This document shows, one piece after another, positions 1-13,351 of a stretch of 64,000 bases of DNA; within the stretch, counting starts at the first letter, position 1, and every line of letters starts with the position of its first letter. The notes beneath the pieces are model-generated. The model did not search any database. It saw nothing but the letters and a program-made list of their open reading frames with translations, and was not told the DNA's origin. The stretch is from Cacajao melanocephalus (taxonomy: Eukaryota; Chordata; Mammalia; Primates; Pitheciidae), in contig CAUYLG010065645.1 in NCBI GenBank assembly GCA_963573385.1, positions 46,480 to 110,479 on the forward strand, read 5' to 3'. The translations under genes were made by a program, and so were the position numbers.

Positions 1-219
1 TCATGTGGATATGTTCAGCTGTTTCCGGGCTCTCTCCTCAAGCCTCACTCTTTAGGTTATTGGTTTTGCTAGCTGCACACTATCATTACCTGGGGAATTT
101 TTGTAAAATTAAGATACTCGGTGACTCTGATCTTACTGATCCTCTTCATTCTTATTTGTTTAAATACTGTCTTAACTCCCTAATTGTCTCTAGCCCTGCC
201 TTTTCCCCTTTACTTGAAA

Positions 220-1160
220 TTTGTATATTTAGCTTTCTACATTATATTTTCTACCTAATGTTTAAAATGTATCCCAAACTTAACATGTCAAAAACGGAAC
301 CCTTGCACATCTCCCTAGAGCCGGTTCGTTCCGCAATGTTTCCCATATGAATAAATGGTATCACCTACTTGCTTAGAACAAAAGCACTGGAGCCATTTGA
401 CTTCCGTCAGACCCATATTCACTCTTTCAGCAAATCAAAGACTCTGTTGTACTCAATCTGGTCCCTTCTCACTCACTATTCCCACTGCTATACCCAAGTT
501 CAAGCCACTGTCATCTTTTGACTGTGCTACTGCAATAGGCACTAGAATGTAAGGCTAGAAGGCTGGCATTTTTGCCTATTCTACCCATTGCTGTATCCTC
601 TGCCCCTAGAACATTACTGTCATTGCTAAGTGCCCAGTAGGTATTATTATATGAATAAATGGCCACTTGTTAGATCTCTGCTTCCACTCTTGCCCGCCTG
701 TAGTCTGTTCACACAGTAGCCAGAATGATCCTTGTAAAATGTGAATCCAATTCTGTCACTTCGCTTATAATCTTCTACTGTATTTATTTTGGGATAAAAT
801 CTAAAATCTTTACCATGCCCTGGAAGGCCGCACCTGATCTAGCCACTTGCTGCCTCTCCTACATCACTTCCTACCCCTCTCCCTTTCATGCACTGCTCTC
901 CAGCCACATTGGCCTCCTTGTCTTTCGCCAGACACATCAACTATATTCATTTGTACTGGAATGTTCTTCCTGCATAACTCACTTTCTCACTTATTCAGTG
1001 TTCTGCTTAAATGTTACCTCCTTGGAGAGGTCTCACTTAATTCCTCTTTGAATAATTGCACCTGCACATTCCTATATCCCCTTATCCTTCTACTTTATTT
1101 TTTCATAACTCTTAGCATTAACTGATATTACATTGTGTGTTTAGTTGCGAGGTTGTTTTA
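220..1160 (+). repeat. L2 LINE fragment, 3' half
   Basis: Pyrimidine-rich sequence matches the L2 consensus order as I know it. A segment near 280-310 resembles the L2 ORF2 region. It is followed by the typical 'agaatgtaag... cctagaaca... agtaggt... aataaat' L2 tail at about 545-660, and then by a second block at 725-1150 with the 'ccagccacattggcctcc' motif. The presence of two blocks suggests two L2 copies or one rearranged copy. It is ancient and highly diverged, and open frames in it are non-functional. Confidence 0.7.
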
Positions 1161-1621
1161 CGTCACGACAAGAATGTATGTTTCGTGATGGCAGAGCTGA
1201 TGATTTTTTAAATCAATTTATAATGTAACTATGTCAATATGCTGTGCTCTGTGAATAAAAAATGAGAATGAGATTGTTGAGGGATTTTTGAAAATTGGGA
1301 TCAGTAAAACATGTTTTATTTTTCATTTCTGGATATTCATATCAAGTCAAAATGTGACTGTTCTAATAATGACCAGGTAACATGATGTCTTATATCTTAT
1401 AACCTGAATATTTTTCAAGGACACTGTCATTTCTACACAGCTACATTTCCTTGGATGATAAAATGTATACTTGTTGCTCTTGAGAGTCTGCATGTTACAG
1501 AGATTTCAACATAAAGGCACAAGTCTATGGAGTGTACCTTACTTGTACATTACTGGATAACATAATCTTAAGTAAATGAGCAGTATCATTGATTTAATAT
1601 AATTAAATATAATTAAAGCAA

Positions 1622-2090
1622 TATGGTATAATAGAAAAGCCATTGAACCAGGAGGGAGAAAATTTGTGTTCTAGTTCCAACTCTACCACCTACCACTTTG
1701 TAAATTTGGACATGTCACTTAACCTGTCAGAGCTTTATATTTTTCATAGGTAATAATAGCTGACAATTATTAAATACCTGCTGTGTACCAATCATTGTAC
1801 TAATTGTTCTACTTGCACTATTTTGTTTACACTTCTTCACAATCCAATGCAGTAGAGTTCATTTATATTCCAATTTTCAAATAAGAGTTGGAAACACACT
1901 GCCGGAAAGTGATGGAATGGTATTCATATCCAGACAGTCTGCTCTTATAACCTATGTTCTTAACAGCCACACCATACTGTTCCAGTGTAATATGATATAA
2001 TAACACCTGACAGTGCTGTAGAAAGGTTCAAGTTAAATCATGAATATGAAAATACTTTGTAAGCTGTAAAATGCCATAGAAATAAAACGT
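1622..2090. repeat. MIR SINE interrupted by an inverted MIR
   Basis: Bases 1622-1755 read as a plus-strand MIR ('cttaacctgtcagagc' corresponds to the MIR 'acttaacctctctg' core). Bases 1757-1980 read as MIR on the minus strand (a 'ttattaaatacctgctgtgt' 5' block through the 'cagtctgctcttataac' block). Bases 2005-2090 look like the remaining 3' part of the first plus-strand copy. Both are ancient. The nested order is an inference from motif order. Confidence 0.55.
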
Positions 2091-3171
2091 ATAAAATAAT
2101 ATGCAACATAGTACATAAATATATGCAGGAACTGTACAATTTGGGGAAAATTATATCATAACTTTCATACTTCTGTTGGTTTCATTTTCACATTTCTTAA
2201 GTGGTATGCCTCTCATACCAGGTTGATAAGGAAGGAGTAAATGAGATAATATATAAAAATATTTTTAAATTGTTAAGCTTTAAACAAATGTAAAATATTA
2301 ATAATGAAAGTAAATAATAGCCTTCTTGCAATATAATATATGCCAGAACTATCTTGGAACCACACAAGAAAGTGGCTAAATTGATTTCTGATCTCAGGAA
2401 GATTATTAAGAAGTAGGAGGTCATGTTAATTTGGTGACTTTCTTCTGAGCTAAACAGTATATTAACAAAGATAAACTGCCATGTTTAAGAAGATGATGTA
2501 GTGATGATATTCTCAAAATAGTACTAGTAATGACAGAATCTAATGCAAGTCAGCATATATCATTTTTCTGCAAAAAAACAAAGCATGAAAGTGATATTTA
2601 CCTGATCCCTTTATTCTTTCAGTAGTTTCCAAAGTGTTTGAATGGATCTTATGAATTTCCTCTTTAGCTTCTTACTGTGTGTATTTGTAGGACCTTTAAG
2701 AGATCCAGATTGGGAGCTTTCTTAGGATCCTTCTGGAGAACATTAAGGACAATGGGGAAACACTGAAAGGTTTAGGAAGTGCAGTAGCTTAAATAGATGT
2801 TCATTTTAGCCTACAGGATGGAGAATAGATAATGTCTTTCTCTAGCTCATGAACTGGTTTCCTTAAATAAATATTGGGCCTGCCTTTTAAGTCATAAGCC
2901 ATGAACAATTTTCTGTTTTCTAAATGGCTTGATATTTAAGCTTTGCTTTTACAGTTAAAGCTTTTAAAGTATACATTTTGTGATATGTGCTTTATTTTGC
3001 AGAAAACAACTTAGAGTAAAAATAAGTAAGTGCCGTTTGGGCTTAACCTCCACATTGTCTATATTATGCATTAATACAGTTTTCTTTCACAAAGAACAGG
3101 ATGAGAATCTTGTCTAAGAACAGAAATGAGTTGTTATAAAAGTAATAGATTCATACCGTAATAAAACTTCC

Positions 3172-3469
3172 TTTTTTTTTTTTTGAGACAGAGTTTCACT
3201 CTCTGTTGCCCAGGCGAGAGTGCAGTGGTATGACCTTGGCTCACTGCAACCTCTGCCTCCTGGGTTCAAGTGACTCTCATGCCTCAGCCTCCTGAATAGC
3301 TAGGACTACAGGCATGCACCACCACACCCAGCTAATTTTTGTATTTTTAATAAAGATGGGGTTTTGCCATGTTGGCCAGCCTGGTCTCAAACTCTTGGCC
3401 TTAAGAAGTCCACCTGCCGCAAGCCTCCCAAAGTGCTGGGATTACAGACATAAGCTACCACGTCGGGCC
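3172..3469 (-). mobile_element. Alu SINE, minus orientation
   Basis: The element starts with a poly-T run and 'gagacagagtttcactctc', runs through both Alu monomers and ends at 'cgtcgggcca', so it is full length in reverse orientation. It has several diverged positions consistent with an AluJ/S age class. Short flanking similarity ('ataaaacttcc' and 'aaaacttttcc') may be a degenerate target-site duplication. Confidence 0.93.
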
Positions 3470-3709
3470 AAAAACTTTTCCAATATGGGGTGACTATGGC
3501 TATATCTAATGTAAAAGACCTGAGTACAGTTCATTTCATCTGCCCACATTTGTCTCAAACTGGGAGTGGGAGGTTAAAAATTATTTGCCAAATTTCTAAC
3601 CTGAAGGATTCAGTAAATCTGGATGGGGCTCAGTATCTGTCAATTTTGTGAGAGAGCTTGCATGTTTGTTTTTTTATATGGCACAAGTGATATTACTGTG
3701 TGCCTAGTT

Positions 3710-3776
3710 AAGAATCATTGCTCTGTAAGGGAAAAAAGATTTTAAGGGTTAAAAAAAAAAAAGAATCATTGCTCTG
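3710..3776 (+). repeat. 35-bp poly-A-tailed micro-insertion with 16-bp duplication
   Basis: The 16-mer aagaatcattgctctg occurs at 3710-3725 and again at 3761-3776. Between the copies lies a 35-bp stretch (3726-3760) ending in a run of eleven A's. A perfect direct repeat of 16 bp flanking an A-tailed insert is the signature of target-primed reverse transcription, here with an unusually short cargo. I cannot name the source of the roughly 25 non-A bases. A simple tandem duplication is the alternative, but the intervening A tail argues against it. Confidence 0.6.
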
Positions 3777-4033
3777 GGAGACCAGCATCATATTATAAAA
3801 ATAGAGATTATGAACAAATTGAAACTCTCCCCTTCCCTGGAAAGATAACATATAGTGGAAGAGAAATTTGGATAAATTTGGAAGCTTACTCTGTTGTTAA
3901 GAAAAATCAGATTCTAATATTATTGATACGATTAAAAAGATTTATTTGGTTGGAGGATAATGAAAATATCACCTGTTCTTGGTTGAGTCAAATGTATCTT
4001 TTGTAACCTGGTTATAGTATTTAAACTAAAATC

Positions 4034-4095
4034 AAAACCTAGATTCAACACAGGTGATACAAAAGCAAAACCTAGATTCAGCACAGATAATACAA
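4034..4095 (+). repeat. Diverged tandem duplication, about 33 bp
   Basis: The phrase 'aaaacctagattca' occurs twice, each followed by 'cacag' and a 'ataca' block, giving two adjacent copies with a few substitutions. It is a local duplication in intron and no function is inferred. Confidence 0.6.
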
Positions 4096-4336
4096 TTGAC
4101 TGCATCTAGAAATCATCTTAGGATGAGTTGAAAAGCCTTAATATTCACATAGCTAGTTATCAACACATTCCCCAGTTATTAAATTTTAGCAGAAAGGCTA
4201 TGAATAGACTCCATATGTAAAGAAGTTAAAAGGCTTCTTTTAAATTTAACATTTAAATATGTTAAATTTTTCATTAGTGCGTCTTCCAGTAATTTTGCTG
4301 CTGATCATGTAATAATTTTAAAAAGGATAAAACATA

Positions 4337-4661
<325 letters not shown>

Positions 4662-5080
4662 TTATTCACTATTGTAGTAATTTATTTGTGTAGAAAGAGA
4701 TGAAGAAAAGTGAATTGTCATTCAATTAGGTAAACCAAGAATACATTACCACCAACCTTTTGAGTAATTATTCCTTCCTTCACACTAAAACTTCAGTGTT
4801 ACATATTGAAGCAAATAACTTCAAGTGTAAGAATCATTCAGGATACAAAGTGATCTCAGGCTGTAATGCTGTTACAGAGAAGTTATTTAGGTTTGTATTA
4901 AATTAATAGTATTCTGTTTTATTAGACAAACTTTTAGAATAAGGCATTTTTTTCCCTGCATTCATTTATTGTCTCTGGACAGCTGCCTGTGTATCAAAAA
5001 GACACTTCTTTGCATTAAGAACTTTATTTCTTCCCAGCTGTAGGGATTTCTTTTTCCCCCTCCATCTAAAGAAAATTATT

Positions 5081-5491
<411 letters not shown>

Positions 5492-5832
5492 TTATTGATT
5501 GCAAGGAAAACTTCCAAATAGCAAGGAAAACTTGATTTAATAAAAAAAATTCTCTGTTCTGTTAATGAATGGCAATTATAGGGCACTTGTCACTGGAAAT
5601 TTAGTAGGCTGAAAAATTGGCAACAGTCTCTGTTAATGTTAAATTCATCAAGTTTCACATTAATTTGTAGACCCCAAAGTCCTTATCCGAGAAGCAAAAA
5701 CAAATAGAACCTAATAGATGCAAGAGCTATGCATGTAGTTTTTTTTCTTCCATCAAAGCATTTATTTTATCTTAAAATATACTTTAACAGTCGGTCAGGT
5801 TATCTTACTTATTCATGATTCCAATTTTTCAG

Positions 5833-6019
5833 ACCTCAGCAATCACCCAGCGGATAAGTCCCTGTTCCACCCTGACTAGCAGCACTGCCTCTCCACCAGC
5901 CAGTAGCCCCTGCTCTACACTCCCACCCATCAGTACAAATGCAACCGCCAAGGATTGCAGCTATGGGGCTGTTACTAGTCCAACCTCTACCCTTGAAAGC
6001 AGAGATAGTGGCATCATTG
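5833..6019 (+). CDS. TANC2: TANC2 internal coding exon (187 bp)
   Basis: The exon is bounded by a splice acceptor (pyrimidine-rich 'ccaatttttcag', ending at 5832) and a consensus donor ('g|gtgagt', intron starting at 6020). It translates in phase 0 as 62 codons plus one base, starting [10 protein letters not shown] and ending LESRDSGII. It is rich in Ser, Thr and Pro ([20 protein letters not shown]). I recognise this from memory as the low-complexity N-terminal region of TANC2, roughly residues 120-182 of about 1990, ahead of the P-loop ATPase, ankyrin and TPR domains. The closing G fits an Ala codon (…IIA) in the next exon. TANC2 is a postsynaptic scaffold protein in excitatory neurons. No other TANC2 exon is present. 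The intact frame and splice sites argue against a processed pseudogene. The paralogue TANC1 is the main alternative, but the residues fit TANC2 better. Confidence 0.85.
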
Positions 6020-7711
6020 GTGAGTTGGTTTTTATATTGATAATTTTGTGTCCTTTTTTTTCTTTTTACCTTTTAAAAATAATTACACACGCTTAAGGTT
6101 TTCAAAAATTCTGCTTTTGAGTTGTTGAGATGTATATATAAAACTTTCCTGGTCTTTTTAATGATGCTGGAGAGAGAAACTTAAGGGTAAACAAAGTGAA
6201 AGGTATTCCTCCCTGCTTAAGCACTTCTTATCAGGATAAGGAGTGGATTTTAAAAAAAAAGTCTGTCCACTTCTTTCTGTAAATTCATGTATATTATCTA
6301 CCAACAGAAGTAGTTCATTCCTTGCTGGTATAGTCGAGAGTTTTATGAAAGAAAGATGAGATTAGATTAAGTGGAAAAAAGAGTTATGATTTGAGTTGTT
6401 CTGGCTCTATTTGTGCAAACCATGTATCAGTTAGTTTTGGGAGCCCCTTTAGATTTTGTTTTTCTTCTCGTCAATAAGACATCCCTGTTTTTTTACCTTC
6501 TGCAAAGTAGAAAAATGGTATTTCTTTGCTTATGATTTGAAACCTTAGACCAATACATTTTTATGGCAAGCTTGGGCATAAAAAGAACTTGAAACTTGAA
6601 AGTATTCAAGCAAAGAAATTTTCCATTTCATTTTTTCCTTGTGGATTTTCTAATACCTCTTTTTTTCCTGAAGATCCTAGTTGACTACTTAGTACTAGAA
6701 ATATATCTAAATAATCTTCAACCCAATTAGCAGTTTGCAGCAGATACTAAAACCACTCTGATAAGGGCAATGCTGATGGGACATTGTGTGGTTTATTATC
6801 TCTAATCAACTCTAGGTAAACATTTCATCAGAGCCAGATGTGGACTGCTGGAGACTTATTTATGTTCAGGAGAAAGGCAGTCATCATTTATATGTATTAT
6901 TATGATTCGACACCTCTTGCTATGAAAATCATATAGGATATTTCTAGCTCAGGAAATCTTTCATCATATTCAAAATTTTGAGTGATCTTTCTAGAGAAGT
7001 ATTTCCAACTAATGCATTTTGGACTAGAAAATATTAAAGTATTGTGATTACTCTTTGGGACACTGTTCTAATGCTTTTCTTATAGTTAGGTATGGAGATA
7101 AGAAGAGTAGGGGAAGAATATAGTTCTGGAACTTCTCAGTTTTTATGGTTATCAAGTTGTATAATGATTCAGATGTTGAACATTATTTGATACCGTTGGT
7201 ATTTATAAAATGCTAAAAAATTGCATTTCCTTTAATAATGGAGTTACCAATAGACTCCTTTGGACAAATAAGTCTGTGTGCATTTTCTAGTCAGAGATGA
7301 TAATTTACAAATAGTGTTAAGCTATGTGTTTATACTCTGTGAGAGGATAAAATGGAAATTGGGCCTCTGTCCAAAAGATAAATGGCATTTCTGGGTATTC
7401 CTTTTCTATCTGACAGCCAGATGATGACAGCGTCATAGTCTCCAGCAGCTTTACGTAGAATAAAGAAGAGGAAGGAATATAGGTGGTAATAAAAATAATT
7501 TTAATTAAAAGTAATTTATGGCTAGATTTCTCTTAAGACCCCCAAATTATAGTATATGCCAACCCCAGTTAAGTATTTAGGAGTAGAGCATAAATGGGGA
7601 GTAAATGTGTTCCATCATCTATGACATTGCACATATGAATGTATGGGTTTATATTTATACATAGGTAGACAAAAGTGATTATGTTTTTTCCTCTCCGCTT
7701 CTGGGCCCCAG

Positions 7712-7793
7712 GTGAAGAGAGTTGATTTAGTAATACTCCTCAGTATATGTAAGTGAAGAGAGTTGAATTGATAACACTCCTCAGTATATACAG
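7712..7793 (+). repeat. 41-bp tandem duplication
   Basis: Two adjacent 41-bp units (7712-7752 and 7753-7793) both begin 'gtgaagagagttga' and contain 'cactcctcagtatat' or a close variant. They differ at a handful of positions. No function inferred. Confidence 0.8.
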
Positions 7794-7879
7794 ATTGGTC
7801 TGTATAAAGCTCCTTTCAGTTTATTTTATTACTTTTCCCTTTATCCTCAATCCCATTCAATTGCAGCCATGCTATTATA

Positions 7880-8640
7880 TTTATGTAAGTCCTTGAATAT
7901 TATATGTTGTTTTTTGTGTATGTATGTGATTTTAATTTATAAAGTGGCATGTTAATACAGATCTTTTTCTACTTTTTAAAATCTACATAAACACCAAATT
8001 TCTTGCTTCTGATGATGTAAGTATTCTTTACATTTTGCTTGTGAACGCTTAGGTTACCTCCAACTCCTCTACCATATGTACATACCTTTTCTGGAGTTTA
8101 TGCCTAGGACTGGAATTACTGAGTCATGGAGCATACCATTATTTAAGTTCATGAAGTACTTCCAGATTATTATTCAGAATAGTTGCAGTAATTCACATTG
8201 TCATCTGCAGTATGTAAATCTTTAACACTAGCTAGCCCACTTCTAAAATCCAAAAACTCTGAAAACCTTAAGTTTTTAAAAATATAAATTTACATCAAAC
8301 CCATTTGGCTGTAAAATTTTACCTGAACTAAGATCAGGCTACTTATACTGTTTATCCTACTAAATATGAATATTCATACATTTTATTGTAGAAATGTTAA
8401 TATACTTGGTTACAGGATACTGTTCCCTATGCCATATAGTGTCTGTACCTTTTAAAATATGAGACATTATGTATTTTGAAACATCTTCAGAGTTTCATAT
8501 ATGTGATTGTAGACCTGTGTCATCTAACTTTCTGATTTTAGTAAATCTGATGGTTATAAAGGTGTCTTATTTTAATATGCATTTCTTACATTAGTGTAGA
8601 GGTTCTGCAGCTCTTCATATGCTCACTGTCTATTGTATAC
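7880..8640 (-). repeat. Probable old L1M fragment, minus orientation
   Basis: The block around 8030-8220 ('ttgtgaacgct... ctggaattactgagtcatgg... ttcacattgtcatctgcag') resembles the reverse-oriented 3' region of old L1M elements, and 8460-8620 may continue it. The match is by motif order only and is diverged. Bases 8640-9150 hold nothing I recognise. Confidence 0.4.
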
Positions 8641-9288
8641 TTGTTAAGAGGAGTCATTCAAATGGAAATAGGTGAAGTTTTGGGAAAAGAAGAATCTCAA
8701 GAAGGCAAATGCAAAGAGAAGAAAACAGAAGACTGAGCACAAAATCTTAAAGCACGTTCAAAGAGCAGGGAATTGGAAGTGGGAGAAGAATGAGCCAGTG
8801 GACACCAAAAAAAGGAGTACTCAGATAAATTGGAGAAAAATTGGGGCAATACACTGTTACCAAAGCCAAGGGGGACACATGTTTCAAGGAAGGGGTGCGG
8901 GAAGATTGGTCAACAAATGACAGAATTTGAGAAGGCAAAGGAAAATGAGGATGATTAAAGAATAAAAGTAAATATTTTTCCCACATTTAGCTTCCTTCTA
9001 TAGATTATCAAATAAAAATATTTATTTGTTTAGAAGTTGTGGCAGATGTTAATGCCATGACTGCAAAGTGTATCTCTAACTTACATAAATGCACATCAAT
9101 GTGTGGATTCATTCGTTTTAAATAAATATTGAGTAAACAAAAAGTATTTTTACAGCGAAGTTGCAGGATACAAAATCAACACTAAAGCAAGTTGTATTTC
9201 TATATACTAAAGATGAAAAATTCAAAACAAAAAATAAGGAAACAGTTTTATTATGGTGACATTACAAAGAATAAAATAGGAATAAATT

Positions 9289-9389
9289 TAACCAAGGAGG
9301 CAAAAAAAATTGTACATTGAAAACTACAAAACATTGCAGAAGAAATTTTAAGACTTAAATGGAAAGATATCCTGTGTTCATGGATTGGA
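9289..9389 (+). repeat. Source copy of a templated duplication inside L1
   Basis: This L1 ORF2 segment, from 'accaaggaggcaaa' through 'cattgcagaagaaatttt' to 'catggattgga', lies in its normal L1 position. The same segment, sharing the same private substitutions, recurs at 10305-10418. Confidence 0.8.
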
Positions 9390-9494
9390 AGACTTAATAT
9401 TGTTAAGATAAAAATATTTTCCAAAGCAATCTACAGATTCAAAGCAGTCTCTATCACAATCTCAACAATGGTCTTTGCAGAAATAGAAATATCC

Positions 9495-9636
9495 AGCTGG
9501 GAATGGTTGCATGAACTTGTAGTCCCAGCTCCTCGGGAGGCTGAGGCAGGAGGACCATTTGAGCCAGGAGTTCAAGTCCAGCCTGGAAAACCTAGCAAGA
9601 CTCTGTCTCTATTTTAAAAAAAGAAAAAAAGAAAGA
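9495..9636 (+). mobile_element. Alu-type monomer (FLAM/FRAM-like)
   Basis: The insert is a single Alu-like arm beginning 'agctgggaatggttgc' and ending 'actctgtctct' plus an A-rich tail, sitting within the L1. The length of about 140 bp fits a free left monomer or a truncated Alu. Subfamily not assigned. Confidence 0.75.
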
Positions 9637-9784
9637 TTCATCCTAAAAGTCATATGGAATCTTAAAGGACCCCAAATAGCATAAACAATCTTGAAAAAGA
9701 ACAAAATTTGAGGACTCACATTTCATGATTTCAAAACTTATTACAAAGCTGCAGTAAAGCAGTGTAAAGAGACCAGAAATAGGG

Positions 9785-10120
<336 letters not shown>

Positions 10121-10304
10121 TCAAATGGTTTTTGACAAGGGTCCTACGACTATGTGGCATGGGCAGTCTTTTCAGCAGTTAGTACTGGGAAAATTGAAGA
10201 TTGACCTGCAAAAGAATGAAGTTGGTTATTTACCATCTACCATATACAAAAATTAAAATGGATTAAAGACTTAATAGTTAAAAACTATAACACTCTTACA
10301 AATG

Positions 10305-10418
10305 TAACCAAGGAGGCAAAACAAAACAAAAAAAACCCTTGTACATTGAAAACTACAAAACATTGCAGAAGAAATTTTAAGACTTAAATAGAAAGATATC
10401 CTATATTCATGGATTGGA
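10305..10418 (+). repeat. Ectopic copy of L1 segment 9289-9389
   Basis: About 110 bp nearly identical to 9289-9389 is inserted into a later part of the same L1, splitting its normal continuation ('aaactataacactctta' ... 'gaggaaatcttctttgg'). It also carries an extra 'acaaaacaaaaaaaaccc' stretch. Because both copies share substitutions not in the L1 consensus, this is a local copy made after the L1 diverged. Confidence 0.75.
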
Positions 10419-10580
10419 TATAGGAAAGGAAGATAGGAAAACATATGAGGAAATCTTCTTTGGACATTGGATTTGGTATTGATTCCTTGGATATGAACCA
10501 AAAGCACAGGCAACAAAAGAAAATAATACATTGGACTTGATATAAATTTAAAACTTTTGTGCATCACAAGAGAGCAAAAA

Positions 10581-10873
10581 GGGCAGGTGCAGTGGCTCAC
10601 ACCTGTAATCCCAGAACTTTGAGAAGCTGAGGCAGGCGGATTGCCTGAGCTAAGAAGTTCAAGACCAGCTTAGCCAACATGGTGACACTCCATCTCCGCT
10701 AAAAATACAGAAGTTAGCTAGGCATGGTGGCCAGGCCTGTAATCCCACCTACTCAGGAGGCTGGAGAATCACTTGAAGTCAGGAAGCAGAGGTTGCAGTG
10801 AGCTGAGATCACACCGCTGCACTCCAACCTGGGTGACAGAGCAAGACTCTGTCTCAAAAAGAAAAGAAAAAGA
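10581..10873 (+). mobile_element. Alu SINE with target-site duplication
   Basis: Full-length Alu from 'gggcaggtgcagtggctcac' to an A-rich tail 'aaaaagaaaagaaaaag'. The host word agagcaaaaag flanks both ends. It is inserted into the L1 next to 'cacaagagagc'. Confidence 0.94.
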
Positions 10874-11723
10874 AGAGCAAAAAGACAACTCACAGATATT
10901 GGAAATCATGTATCTGAAAAGGGATTAATACCCAAAATATATAAAGAACCCCTACAACAACAAACCAATTCAAAAATCGGAAAAGGACTTACATAGACAT
11001 TTCTCCAAAGAAGATATACAAATGGCCAATAGACACATGAAAAGATACTCAAATCATTAATCATTAGGGAAATGCAAACCAAAACCACAGTAAAATACTA
11101 CTTCATGCCCATTAGGATGACTATTATGAAAAGAAAGTGTTACATAACAAGTGTTGGCAAGGATGTGGAGAAACTGGAAGTCTCATACATTACTGCTAGG
11201 AATATAAATGGTGCAGCTGCTGTGGAAAAGAGTGTGACAGTTCTTCAAAAAGTTAAACATAGAATTGCCATATGATCCAGCAATTTCTTTTCTGGGTATA
11301 TATCTGAAAGGATTGAGGGCAAGGATTTGGACAGCTACTTGTACACTGATATTCATAGTGGCATTTTCACAACAGCCAAAAAGTGGAAATAATACAAATA
11401 TACATGGACAGATGACTGGATAAACAAAATGTGATATATACTTGCAGTGAAATATTATTTACCTTAAAAAGGAATGAAATTCTAATGTGTGCTACAACGT
11501 GGATGAGCTTTGAAAATGTTATGCTAAGTGAGATAAGCGAGGCACAAAAGGATTGTGTGATATATATTATTCCACTCATATAAATGGAATACAAGAATAG
11601 GCAAATCATAGAGACAAAAAGTAGAATAGAGAATACTGAGTGAGGCTGCAGTGGTGGGGGAAGTTGGTGGGATGTGGAAATGGGAAGTTATTGTTTAAAG
11701 GGTACAAAATTTCAGTTGGGGAC

Positions 11724-12409
11724 TGTCGGGGACCGGCACGTTTACCAGGAGGCTCCCGGCCTGCGGGAGACCTCACCCCAACTCGGAGGTGTTCACTACC
11801 TGGAGGAGAGAGTGCGCGAAAGAAAAGGCAGACAGACAGGGGGGTCTGGAAGACTACTCAGGCAATGCCAGGATAGCATGCCAGAATAGCAAGTTTATTG
11901 TGTGCATAAGTCTGATTATATACCTTTTAGTTCTTCCTTGATGACACAGGCTCCATGGTTACATTAAACAGTAAATACAAGAACAGAAATCAATGGAACA
12001 GTGATTGATCAGATTGCTGAAACACTATGGGAACAGGTAAAACAAAAATCAATAGCGTGGAAACAGAAACCAATGGCTACATTGTGTTATTGTTACTTAT
12101 TACACAGAAACTAAGGGAACAGAAACTAAGAAACCAAGGTAACTAGGCCCACTTAGGGTCAACAGAGCCATAAATCGTTTGCAGAAACTAGAATTGACAT
12201 AACACACAATGTCTCCTGAAACCCCTCATGCTTGAGCTCAGCGTCCTGCTCCAAATGTCAATAACAAACAGTATTCTACAGAAATCATGCATCAACACTC
12301 CCCTTTTCCTCAGCTCTACAGCCTCCAGGTAAAAGGTGAAATGTGTATGGGCTCAAGCTCAAAATGGCCATGGTACAGCTAAGCACTGTGAATGGGAGTG
12401 ATCCCCACA
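11724..12409 (-). mobile_element. Full-length solo LTR (ERVK/ERV-like), minus orientation, no TSD
   Basis: In the minus orientation this 686-bp element begins TGTGGGGATCACTCCC and ends GGTCCCCGACA, so both termini have the retroviral TG...CA form. An AATAAA polyadenylation signal and a GC-rich R/U5-like segment lie near its 3' end (forward positions about 11730-11905). No gag, pol or env sequence is attached. The flanking hexamers are ggggac (left) and caaacc (right), so there is no target-site duplication. The left flank is L1 3' UTR and the right flank is mid-ORF2 of another L1, so the flanks are not contiguous in any single pre-insertion sequence. The TGTGGGG start suggests the ERVK class, but I cannot name the family. 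Confidence 0.75.
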
Positions 12410-13351
12410 CAAACCAAATCTAGCAATACAAAAATTGTAATACATCATTAGCAAATGGAGTTTATCCCAGGAATGCAAAGCTAGTTCAACATGTGCAAAT
12501 CAATCTAAGTAATTCACCACATAAACATCATAAAACAGAAAAAATACATGGTAATCTCAATAGATGCACAAAATCATTTGACAGAATTAAATTCTCATTT
12601 AATATAAAAAGTCTTAATATACTTGGAATAATGAGTTATTCCTAAATCTGATGGCAGCCATCTAACAAAAACCTTTACCCAATATCATATTTAATGGAAA
12701 CAAAGCAAATACTTTTTCTCTAAGACTGAGAACAAGATAGGAATACAGGCTCTCATCATTTCTATTTAACATTTTACATGAGGTACTAGACAGTTGAATA
12801 CATAAAAAAATCAGAAATTAAGATATATAGATAGGAAATTGGCAAATAAAACTGTCTTTACCATCTGATGACATTTCCATACATAGAAAAAATCCCAAGG
12901 AATCTATCAAAAGCTTCTACAAATAAGGAGGGAGCTTATCAGTGTTTCAGGACACAAGGTCAGTATATAAGAACAAAACAAAACAAAATTTATTTACTAG
13001 CTATACACAATTAGAAATTTAACTTTTAAAATACTATAATGGTTTAAAAAGCAAAGATAAATCCAATAATAAATATGCAACATTTATAAGTCCCCAAACT
13101 ACTATAGAAAGAAAAACATTGATGAAAGAAATGTTTAAAATATCAAAATAAAAGGAGATATATACTATATTTATTCACTGGACTATTCAACATCGTTAGG
13201 ATATCAGTTCTTCTGAAGTCCAATCAAAATTGTAGCACACTCTTTTAGCAACTGGCAAAGAGATTCTAAAATTTAAATAGAAAAAAGGGTCCAGAATACT
13301 CAAAACAAGTTTTAAATAGGAAAACAAAGTTGGAAAACCCACATAACCTGA

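Noticed and set aside
5833..6019. Possibility that the TANC2 exon is a processed pseudogene
   Set aside because: It is bounded by intact acceptor and donor sites and by sequence that is not adjacent TANC2 coding sequence, so it is an exon in genomic context.
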